Assembly: GCA_036939355.1 (NCBI GenBank)
Contig: JALLAP010000729.1
Location: 1-15,005, forward strand
From: Thalassiosira profunda
Taxonomy: Eukaryota > Bacillariophyta > Thalassiosirophyceae > Thalassiosirales > Thalassiosiraceae
DNA length: 15,005 nt
Direction: 5' to 3'
Part shown: positions 7,782-13,951 of the stretch, piece by piece
Numbering within the stretch: position 1 is the stretch's first letter
Layout of the letters: each line of letters starts with the position of its first letter
Translations under genes and position numbers: made by a program
The notes under the pieces: generated by a model
Seen by the model: the letters and a program-made list of their open reading frames with translations, nothing else
What the model was told of the DNA's origin: nothing
Database searches by the model: none

Positions 7782-8278
7782 TTATGATTGCAACCATCTT
7801 GAAGCCAAACTCATAGTGGCATATATGAAAACAATGATGCCGAATGTGAGTATCGTCGATTCGTCAATGTAGGGGTTTTGGATGTCGATCGAAGCTAAGA
7901 AGGGCAGCAGAACTAAAACGGCAGCCACCGGTATCAAACCTATCATGAACAGTATGATCCGATATCGAAGGCAGGATCTGAGCGGATGTAGGCCGGGCGG
8001 GACGACCGCGGTTGCAATTTCGATGGACGCTGGGGTGGGCGGCTGCACTTCAGCGCCAGCAACCGCCGTTGCAATTTCAAAGGGCATGGGGGCGGGCGGC
8101 TGCTCTACGTCACTGGCGACCGCGGTTTTGCGATCGAAGCGGGGGCGGGTGGCTGGTCCTCGTCGGCGCCTGTGAAACCAATGGAAGTGGGGGCGGGCAG
8201 CTGCTCGTTGGCATCGGCGACCGTGGTTGCAATTTCGATGGACGTTGGGGCTTCAGGTTGCTCGCCGGTGCCCGCCAT
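7782..8278 (-). pseudogene. Broken N-terminal fragment of a PLOD-like glycosyltransferase paralogue
   Basis: Start-like ATG at 8278, followed by a repeat-rich cytosolic tail, a net loss of 4 bases (out of frame) at about 8123-8135, then an open frame to the TAA at 7782. The frame reads through RSCLRYRIILFMIGLIPVAA and LLPFLASIDIQ, which aligns with the membrane anchor of the intact neighbour (8431-9453). Nucleotide similarity is direct: 7945-7958 matches 9323-9336 at 13 of 14 bases, and the upstream TCGAGTTGCT is shared (8283-8292, 9466-9475). After the anchor the frame contains a second hydrophobic stretch and ends; the catalytic domain is absent, and no room exists for it before the ENTH gene. 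The 101-codon piece from ATG 8087 could still be translated as a small two-helix protein. A base-calling error in the repeat could explain the shift but not the missing domain. Confidence 0.65.
8001..8270. repeat. Minisatellite of about 57 bp, five units
   Basis: Units anchored on ACCG(C/T)GGTTGCAATTTCGA start near 8005, 8062, 8119 and 8220, with a degenerate unit at about 8172-8216. The first two steps are exactly 57 bp (19 codons). On the minus strand the unit encodes a module close to QPPAPASIEIATAVA. The third unit has a net 4-base loss and the fourth is about 12 bases shorter, so 8119 to 8220 is 101 bp and the frame is lost. Confidence 0.8.
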
Positions 8279-8430
8279 GCTGTCGAGTTGCTTGCTACTC
8301 GGATTATGAGTGCCTCTGCCAAGCAAAGGCAAAGCCAAACTTGGTCTTGGTCTGCCGAGTTCACGTGAAATGGGAACGCGTGATCGGCGTGAAGAAGCAA
8401 AAGTTACCAACCCTTTCCAGTCGCTCTAGT

Positions 8431-9453
8431 TTATTGGGCAAGGTAAAATTTGCTGCATTTCGCGATCCATTCTGGCTTGTTTTTGCCAGTGAAATGCAAC
8501 ACACCTCCACTGACATTGCGTGATGCGCACAACTCCGAATCCTGTACATCCAGCAAATGTGTTACTGTCAAAAACGTACTGTTCGAGTCCACAATCATAT
8601 TGCGGTACGCGTGTGAAGCTTGCATGAATAACGATTGATCCGTTCTTCGAGCTGCGCCCCGATTTTCCCACACAAATTGGTTGATGGCGGCAATATCCCG
8701 TGCTCTTCCCACATACACGCCCGAATTTAAGCATGGATTGTCTCCCCCGAACCGAGCTCGGAAACCGTCACATATTTCTCTCCCGGTCGCATTGGCGCCG
8801 TTTGACAGCATTACGCCCTCGTCAAGTTTCCATTTCCACATCTCGAAGGGAAAGCACTTGCTTCCGGCACCGTTGAAAACAACTGCATTGGTCAGGTTGT
8901 ACTTTCGTTCGAGCTCGTTGAAATGATGGACAATCTCGTGCGCCGAGATCGTCACAAGCGTATCGAATGCATCTGCGAACAACACGAGGTCGTCTGGCGA
9001 GGGAACCATAGCATCAACCTTTCTCATTACATCGACCTTGACGAAATGCTTCCAAGCCAGCAGAGTGTCTGTGTTCCAAGACACCAAATCCTTCCTGGAT
9101 TTATCATCCCCGTCGATGACTATCTGCAACGGAACTCCTCCATAAAGCAGGGACGATCTGTTCAAAGGTTGCACCGCATCGGTCAACTTGTCGGCTACTG
9201 ATATGATGTGCAACGCCGCTGCCGACTTTTCTACACTGGCAATAGTCTTCTGCTCAACGTTGGTTTGGACGTTCGAGGCGAAGGGCATCAGAGCGAAAAT
9301 GACCGCCACTGGCAGCACAAATATGCACAGTATGATCAGAGACGGGCGGGGCGTGACCTGCCGTTGGACGGGAATGTCGACTGCTGTTATAATGGACTTG
9401 GTGACGGACGACTGCTCGGCCTCGTCGGCGCCGGCGCTGCCCGACCCCGTCAT
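8431..9453 (-). CDS. PLOD-like glycosyltransferase, type II membrane protein
   Basis: 340-residue Golgi/ER-type enzyme. A short cytosolic tail (1-37) precedes one membrane anchor (about 38-57) and a lumenal catalytic domain. The domain resembles the glycosyltransferase part of lysyl hydroxylase/procollagen glucosyltransferases: VLFADAFDTLV at 157-167 supplies the acidic metal/nucleotide-sugar motif (Asp161, Asp164). FNGAGSKCFPF follows at 193-203, then PCLNSGVYVGRA at 240-251, TDQSLF at 271-276 and a late GGVLHFTGKNKPEW. Several N-glycosylation sequons lie in the lumenal part, consistent with topology. The gene is intronless, and its ATG is the first in frame. A damaged duplicate of its 5' end lies directly downstream. 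Donor and acceptor cannot be told; transfer of a hexose in the secretory pathway is inferred from the family. Confidence 0.83.
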   Translation of the reverse strand: MTGSGSAGADEAEQSSVTKSIITAVDIPVQRQVTPRPSLIILCIFVLPVAVIFALMPFASNVQTNVEQKTIASVEKSAAALHIISVADKLTDAVQPLNRSSLLYGGVPLQIVIDGDDKSRKDLVSWNTDTLLAWKHFVKVDVMRKVDAMVPSPDDLVLFADAFDTLVTISAHEIVHHFNELERKYNLTNAVVFNGAGSKCFPFEMWKWKLDEGVMLSNGANATGREICDGFRARFGGDNPCLNSGVYVGRARDIAAINQFVWENRGAARRTDQSLFMQASHAYRNMIVDSNSTFLTVTHLLDVQDSELCASRNVSGGVLHFTGKNKPEWIAKCSKFYLAQ

Positions 9454-10165
9454 GGTGTAGAGCTCTCGAGTTGCTCAGCACTGCTACCGGCTTGGTCCAC
9501 TCTCCTGTAGCCAGGGCAAACTGTGGCGCTCGATCCTCTCGAGAACGAACGTTGCAAACAACGAGAGGTTGCAAAGTGCGTGAGTGAACAATCGTGCCCA
9601 GCGCCACGGTCGGTGCAGCTCGCGGCGCCCAACGCTCAACGCTCCAACCCCCAAGCAACTCGCCGCTCGGCCGCGGGGGCAGCAAGGTAGCTAGGTAGTA
9701 CGTAGTATGCCTCTACGTACCTTGGTTGAACTCTGAAAAAGCCAAGATTTGTGAAATCTACGGTAGGAATTAGTATCCAGTCTACGGAGGAACTCCCCCC
9801 TCGAGACAGCAACACGCACTCGCACTTTGTTTGCAGGTGGGTGAACCATGGCGCCGCGGCGGCCTCAAGAGAGAGGCATGGCGGCGGTGGATACCTGAGC
9901 TGGGGCTCGATTACAAGGGACCGGGCGGTATTTCGCTCGGGGTTGCAATTTTGGCCGGCGTAGACGGCGTTGGTGTTCATCAATAGTCGTCGGTCCTCGA
10001 GGGAGATGTGAGGGTTGGATGGCAGCGAACCCGTCCATTGCATTACAACACCGAGTGCTGAGGGATTTATGATGCTCTCATTATGCGTGCATTGCTATGT
10101 CCTTCTGCTAATCTGCGCTACACCCCGCCTTCTCGTCAGCAGAGAAAATACACAACTATCTCAAA
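9454..10165. promoter_or_regulatory. Divergent intergenic region, 712 bp, no gene seen
   Basis: It separates the glycosyltransferase (-) and the small plastid protein (+) and must hold both promoters. A 135-codon minus-strand ORF (9636-10043) lacks recognisable domains and is not called. Small structures: CCTCTCG/CGAGAGG (9535-9541, 9562-9568) and CAAGGTA/TACCTTG (9683-9689, 9718-9724) with TAC/GTA-rich sequence between. No tRNA or rRNA is apparent. Confidence 0.55.
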
Positions 10166-10661
10166 ATGGCCAAGCTCAGCCTCGTCCTCCTCGCCGCCAT
10201 CGTGGCCATCTCGTCGGCCTTCGTCCCGGCCGCCCAGACCGCCACCCGGGTCCACCAGGCCTCCTTCGCGCCCAAGTTCGAGGAGACTTCCACCAGCCTC
10301 TTCATGGCCGAGGATATGACCTGGGAGGGCGAGTGTGAGTATCATCAATCGGCTGGCTAGAGGGTGTAACTTGTTTCTGCCATCACGTCTCACGTTGCAA
10401 TTCTCCTTCGCAGACCCCCCGTCCAAGGTCCTCGGACCCATCATGTCCAAGATGCCATCGGGCGTCCTGGCCGTCGTCTCCATGATCTGCTTGGGTGCGT
10501 GCATTTACTCCTGCGTGCAGTCGGGACTGCTCCTTCGGGAGCCCGGCATGGTCGAGTCCGGCGCCTGGGTCAAGCCCCAATATGTGGCGATGGGCTTCGG
10601 CGGACCGCTCGCGTGGGGAACCCACGTGGCCAGCTGGATCCAGCGCAAGAACGGAATGTAA
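10166..10661 (+). CDS. Small plastid-targeted membrane protein, one intron
   Basis: Joined exons 10166-10334 and 10414-10661 give 138 residues and a TAA stop. Residues 1-18 are a hydrophobic signal peptide, and Phe19 in SSAFVPAA is the secondary-plastid motif; a short Ser/Thr/Lys transit-like stretch follows. Splicing joins WEGE to a Tyr codon formed across the junction, then PPSKVLGPIMSKMPSG. A membrane helix (about VLAVVSMICLGACIYSCVQSG) and a second, weaker hydrophobic stretch (PQYVAMGFGGPLAWGTHVASW) come next, ending in QRKNGM. The size and one or two helices suggest a small thylakoid or envelope subunit, possibly of a photosystem or antenna complex, but I do not recognise the family. The presequence and mature part are codon-biased like the neighbours. 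Convergent with the CIA30 gene, 277 bp apart. Confidence 0.85.
10335..10413 (+). other. 79-bp spliceosomal intron in the small plastid protein gene
   Basis: Donor GTGAGT at 10335 and acceptor TTCTCCTTCGCAG ending at 10413, with a T-rich stretch before the acceptor. Reading through it meets an in-frame TAG at 10358-10360; removing it restores a 138-codon frame with a sensible membrane helix. It is phase 1. This is the only intron in the window I can support. Confidence 0.9.
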
Positions 10662-10938
10662 AGACCTTGCTCTTTCGAATTGCGCCACATGTCCAATTGT
10701 CCAATGGAGAAATTTGTCGGGGACAGTTCGCTGGACGAGGTGCCACTTTCACTTTGGGGGCGAGGATTGGGTATCGCTCATTCCTCAACCCCCGTTATCA
10801 CAACAGACCCAAAGCGTTAAGTGTGCGTAGAACTTGCACACCGCTGCACCTCTCTCCTCTGCAACAGACCTTTGTAGAGTTGACTGAAGTAACACACAAG
10901 TTACTTTGGAGTATGTACTTTACAGAAGAGGGCTGCTC

Positions 10939-11715
10939 TCAATACGCCTTCAGCTCAAGTATTTGCAAAGCAAATTCTCCAAGGTCAAACTTCTTGTTGA
11001 GTTGCCCATCGAATCCGAACTTCGAGTACGCAACTTGAAAGCCGACCACGCTCTTCTCGTCAAATAATGTCCCAGGAACAGTCTTTGCAAATACCGTCGG
11101 TATCTGCTTCGAGAAAGGTATCTGGACCGTCCCCCCTGCATCGAACTCGGTCGTCCAGCAAATCCCATTGAACTCAGTGGAATCCCTCACGACGAACTTG
11201 AACCTCTTTCCACCCCCCTTCCTCAACCTCAGCTCCACTCCCTTGCATCCACTCATATCCAAAGCAGCTCCGTTCCGGAAGGGAGTGCTCCGTATCCCCA
11301 CGAAGCCGCCGCTGTTGGCGTCTGTCACGGTCCCGCTCCACATTCCAGTATTGTTGTCTGCCGTCGAGGAGGAAGCTCCGCCCATCACCACATCGTCGAG
11401 GGGCGCAAAGCTGAAGATGTTGTCTGAAGACGACGGGCTCCACAGCGTCTCGCCTGGTGCAGCCTTTCGCGCCTCGCCCTTTCTCCCGCCCCCAAGGAAC
11501 GGCAGCGGCGGAGGCGTCACGAATTTGGAGCTCTGGCTCACGAACCGCAAGAATTCCCACGGCCTCCTCTCCTTGGACGCATCGTCGGAGGCGTGGAGTG
11601 CAATCCCTCTGCGAGAGGATACCGACGGCTGAGGAGCGAAGGCATCGGCAGATGGCGAAATCGCCAGGAGGCCCAGTGAAAGCAATGCGACCAGGCTGAC
11701 GAAGCAGGCGCCCAT
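10939..11715 (-). CDS. Plastid-targeted CIA30-domain protein
   Basis: 258 residues. ATG 11715 begins a signal peptide (ACFVSLVALLSLGLLAISPS) ending at DAFAPQP, the plastid import motif, followed by a Ser/Arg-rich transit region. From about residue 90 the protein matches the CIA30 fold (named after the complex I intermediate-associated protein 30): W-S, then FAPLDDVVMGGASSS, GMWSGTVTD, GGFVGIRSTPF, LDMSGCKGVELRLRKGGGKR, and the closing FDLGEFALQILELKAY. CIA30 domains act in assembly of membrane complexes; plastid versions occur in photosystem II biogenesis factors such as HCF173. The plastid assembly role here is inferred. The frame stays open upstream to 11871, but that extension lacks a targeting logic, and the DAFAP motif fixes the start. 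It shares a 216-bp divergent promoter with the zinc-knuckle gene. Confidence 0.88.
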   Translation of the reverse strand: MGACFVSLVALLSLGLLAISPSADAFAPQPSVSSRRGIALHASDDASKERRPWEFLRFVSQSSKFVTPPPLPFLGGGRKGEARKAAPGETLWSPSSSDNIFSFAPLDDVVMGGASSSTADNNTGMWSGTVTDANSGGFVGIRSTPFRNGAALDMSGCKGVELRLRKGGGKRFKFVVRDSTEFNGICWTTEFDAGGTVQIPFSKQIPTVFAKTVPGTLFDEKSVVGFQVAYSKFGFDGQLNKKFDLGEFALQILELKAY

Positions 11716-11931
11716 TTGCAAAGAGGTAGCCTGCGATCGGTTTGACGAGGCAACCGCCGCGGAGAGAGCTAGAGGGTGCTGTGGCTTGGGGAGCGAGAAC
11801 ACAAAACTTTTGGGGGAGTTTTTCGGCCCCAAGCAAATCCGCCGTACTCCCCTCAACGCCAAAAGCACCAAGCACGATCCTCTTCCCTCAATTTATTGCA
11901 GATCGCCCTCTCATATCCCACATCCCGCGAT
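11716..11931. promoter_or_regulatory. Compact bidirectional promoter, 216 bp
   Basis: This is the shortest divergent region in the window, between the CIA30 (-) and zinc-knuckle (+) start codons. Both frames stay open some distance into it, which could mislead gene callers. An acceptor-like TTTATTGCAG ends at about 11900 on the + strand, but no matching donor is evident. Confidence 0.5.
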
Positions 11932-12664
11932 ATGTCGAGTGCAAAGCGCCGCCTGGACATGGGCTCCGGCTCCGACGCGAAGGAGTCGAAGAAGGTCAGG
12001 AATCCGTACCTCAAAAAAGATACCCAAGCGCAATCATCCACAAACGATGCGCCCTCCACGGTCACGCCCGAGGCGGGCATCGAGCGCTTCTTCGTCTCCA
12101 AGAAGCCGGGCGAGTTCAAGCCCCGTGCCGCTCGGAGGCTGATTCCGCGGGACGAGCCTAAGCTGGTGCCCACGGGGCAGAAGCGCCCCAAATCGCCGGA
12201 GGATGACAGCGTGGAGGAGGACCGCGAGGGGAGGTATTACCATTCCGATCAAGAGGAGCGAAAGAGCAAGATCAGGAAGAATGCGGACGGGTACGATCCT
12301 CCCGCGCACATGCAGGCCAGCCTCGATTACGGTCGCCGAGGAGAGGTGCCGTTCGGTCAGGGGACATTGAAGGCGTACCGCTTCGTGCGGGAGAACTTCC
12401 TCGTTCCCCTGGACATCGAAGCAGATCCAAAGTTTNACATTGAAGGCGTACCGCTTCGTGCGGGAGAACTTCCTCGTTCCCCTGGACATCGAAGCAGATC
12501 CAAAGTTTGGGCCGTATTCGGGAAGTTGCTTTGAGGAGAGGGTCATTCGCGCGTATTCGCTGGGGCAATTGGAGCCGAAGGGAGGGGTCGGCGAGGATGC
12601 GTTGGTTTGCTCGTATTGCGGGGAGGAGGGACACAAGAGGGAAGGGTGCCTGGAGCTCCTCTAG
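11932..12664 (+). CDS. CCHC zinc-knuckle nuclear protein, split by an assembly joint
   Basis: As printed, the frame from ATG 11932 (MSSAKRRLD) runs through an N and a repeated block and stops at 12534. Collapsing the 72-bp duplication plus N removes 73 bases and gives one 219-residue frame ending at the TAG at 12662-12664. The N-terminus is basic and disordered (KKVRNPYLKK). GIERFFVSKK at 49-58 resembles a PCNA-interacting PIP box, but with Glu in the usual Gln position. The middle is charged. A more structured part (AYRFVRENFLVPLDIEADPK) follows, then PYSGSCFEERVIRAYSLGQL. The C-terminus is a zinc knuckle CSYCGEEGHKREGC, with Cys202, Cys205, His210 and Cys215 in C-x2-C-x4-H-x4-C spacing, typical of single-stranded nucleic-acid binding. 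Exact function unknown. The start fits the divergent spacing; an upstream in-frame initiator at 11776 looks unused. Confidence 0.8.
12364..12508 (+). repeat. Exact 72-bp duplication around a single N inside a gene
   Basis: Bases 12364-12435 and 12437-12508 are identical, with the N at 12436 between. The same length and layout as 7568-7712 point to the assembler rather than the genome. One copy restores the zinc-knuckle reading frame; two copies break it. Confidence 0.92.
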
Positions 12665-13141
12665 GCACAGAACGAGGCAGGGTTGGTGGTGACTAGTTGT
12701 CTCTTTGAAGAATCATATGTGACCTGGCAATCGAGCAAGCGAAGGGATGCCCAGACTCCCAACGAAAGCATTATCCTTCGATACCATAGCCTTTTATTCA
12801 ACAAACACAAACAGAGACGCAAGAGCTCTTTAGCCAGTGTATTGTACGCCAAAAGATATGGAACAGATAACAGTGAAGGTTGTTACTTTCTCAGATGTTC
12901 GCTGTACGGAATCCAAAGCATTCGCAGCCTCGCAAAACACTGATTGGGCCTCGGTTCGCGTGCACTGTCTGACGACAACAGCCCCCCGCATAGGCACGCG
13001 TGTCGATTAATTCATCTCCTCCCCTCAACAGAAGTAAGATATACTCTGCGCCCGCCGTTGTATCTCTTCCCATAATCTCCCCTCCACATCACATCAACAC
13101 CGAAGAACGCTCACATGATGTGTCGTAAATAGATACGAAGC
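12665..13141. other. Convergent intergenic region, 477 bp, no gene seen
   Basis: It lies between the 3' ends of the zinc-knuckle gene and LSM5 and is more AT-rich than the genes, as expected for paired 3' untranslated regions. An 86-codon plus-strand ORF (12683-12943) has no domain and unconvincing composition. I found no tRNA-like cloverleaf or clear snoRNA boxes. Confidence 0.5.
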
Positions 13142-13432
13142 TCACGCCGCCGCCTTCGCCGCCAAACTGTCCTCCGGCCCCGTCCCCCCCGGCACCATCA
13201 CCGCGACGTGGTTTCCATTTAACAATATCTCCGCCTTCAGCTCCTTCTTCACAATCACGCTTTTATCTCTCGGGTCCGGCGAATATTCCACCGCGTCGTC
13301 CAGGACGAGGTTGACGTAATCGTCGAAGCCGCGGAGGATGCCGGTCAATTCGGTTTGGCCCCGCATGAGGATCCAGATGGGGGAGCCGATGGCCTTGTCG
13401 ATCAGCTCCAGGGGGAGGATGCGGGTGGACAT
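13142..13432 (-). CDS. LSM5: U6 snRNA-associated Sm-like protein LSm5
   Basis: 96 residues, the usual LSm5 length. It opens with the characteristic [20 protein letters not shown]. The Sm1 motif continues [21 protein letters not shown], and the Sm2 motif is [16 protein letters not shown], followed by the GPED tail typical of LSm5. LSm5 is one subunit of the LSm2-8 ring on the U6 snRNA 3' end in the nucleus and of the LSm1-7 ring in cytoplasmic mRNA decay; it also contacts neighbouring LSm subunits rather than acting alone. The ATG is the first in frame and fits the alignment exactly. The leader is CA-rich on the coding strand. The gene is intronless and divergent from the serine hydrolase gene. 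Confidence 0.96.
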   Translation of the reverse strand: MSTRILPLELIDKAIGSPIWILMRGQTELTGILRGFDDYVNLVLDDAVEYSPDPRDKSVIVKKELKAEILLNGNHVAVMVPGGTGPEDSLAAKAAA

Positions 13433-13434
13433 GG

Positions 13435-13488
13435 CTGTGTGGGCGGGTTGTTGTTGTGTGTGGATGGGTGTGGGTGTGTATGTGTCGG
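13435..13488 (+). repeat. GT-rich low-complexity tract
   Basis: TGTGTGGG, GTTGTTGTTGTGTGTGG and GGGTGTGTATGTGT run almost without interruption. On the LSM5 strand this is a CA-rich 5' leader that begins three bases from the ATG. Confidence 0.75.
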
Positions 13489-13687
13489 CAGTGAGTGGGC
13501 CGGCGCTCCCTGGGTAGTAGGAGGCTCGGTACCGCGCGACGCCGCGATGAAAAGTAGAGGGCGCGAGCTAGCAATTAAGGCGTTGCAATGCAGCGGTAAG
13601 GGGGTCGGTGACGACAAAGGGGTGTCGGGGCAAAGGTGTTTGAGCAGACGCGTGTTTGTGTTGTTCTGTTGTTGTTGGGGGTGTGGC

Positions 13688-13840
13688 TTGGCCTTGGTTT
13701 TAGTGGGCGATGTTGTGCCCGTAGGCGGGCGCCGCCCACGTGGGCCCTACCTCCTAACAAACGCACTAGCTTTGGATCTGCCGCCAGCGGGGCTTTGTTA
13801 GGGGAAGCTAGTGAGCCCCCCCCCCCGGGCCCCACCACTA
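13688..13840. mobile_element. Diverged second copy of the MITE-like element
   Basis: The core from GTAGGCGGG (13721) to GAAGCTAGTG (ending 13813) aligns in the same orientation with 4872-4966, with most bases identical. It includes CCCACGTGGG, CCTCCTAACAAAC, CACTAGCTTTG, CCAGCGGGGCT and TTAGGGGAAGCTAGTG. The left end keeps TTTTAGTGGG, but the right end is replaced by a C run and CCACCACTA, so the long terminal inverted repeat is no longer intact and no target duplication is visible. Exact borders are uncertain. It is either an older, decayed copy or a shorter subfamily member. Confidence 0.75.
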
Positions 13841-13951
13841 CGTTCAACAAGCTCAACGTTTGCTGCAGCGCGCGCGGTGGACTTTGCAGTAACGGCCGCT
13901 GCTCCCCTCCTCCGCTGGCGCTGCAGCGAGGCTCACCACAAATCACTCACG

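Larger units (their letters stand above)
13433..13951. promoter_or_regulatory. Divergent intergenic region with GT-rich tract and second repeat copy
   Basis: These 519 bases lie between the start codons of LSM5 (-) and the serine hydrolase (+). They contain a GT-rich low-complexity tract next to LSM5 and a diverged copy of the mobile element nearer the hydrolase. There is an 11-base C run at 13816-13826, a likely place for sequence error. No RNA gene seen. Confidence 0.6.

Noticed and set aside
9636..10043. 135-codon minus-strand ORF between the glycosyltransferase and the plastid protein
   Set aside because: No domain, signal peptide or conserved-looking motif, and it lies in a divergent promoter region.
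11716..11871. N-terminal extension of the CIA30 frame
   Set aside because: It would bury the signal peptide and DAFAP plastid motif inside the protein, and it leaves only 60 bp to the opposite gene.
11776..11931. N-terminal extension of the zinc-knuckle frame
   Set aside because: It overlaps the opposite promoter, its composition differs from the rest, and ATG 11932 gives a normal basic nuclear-type N-terminus.
12683..12943. 86-codon plus-strand ORF
   Set aside because: It lies in the convergent 3' region, without recognisable features or a promoter space of its own.
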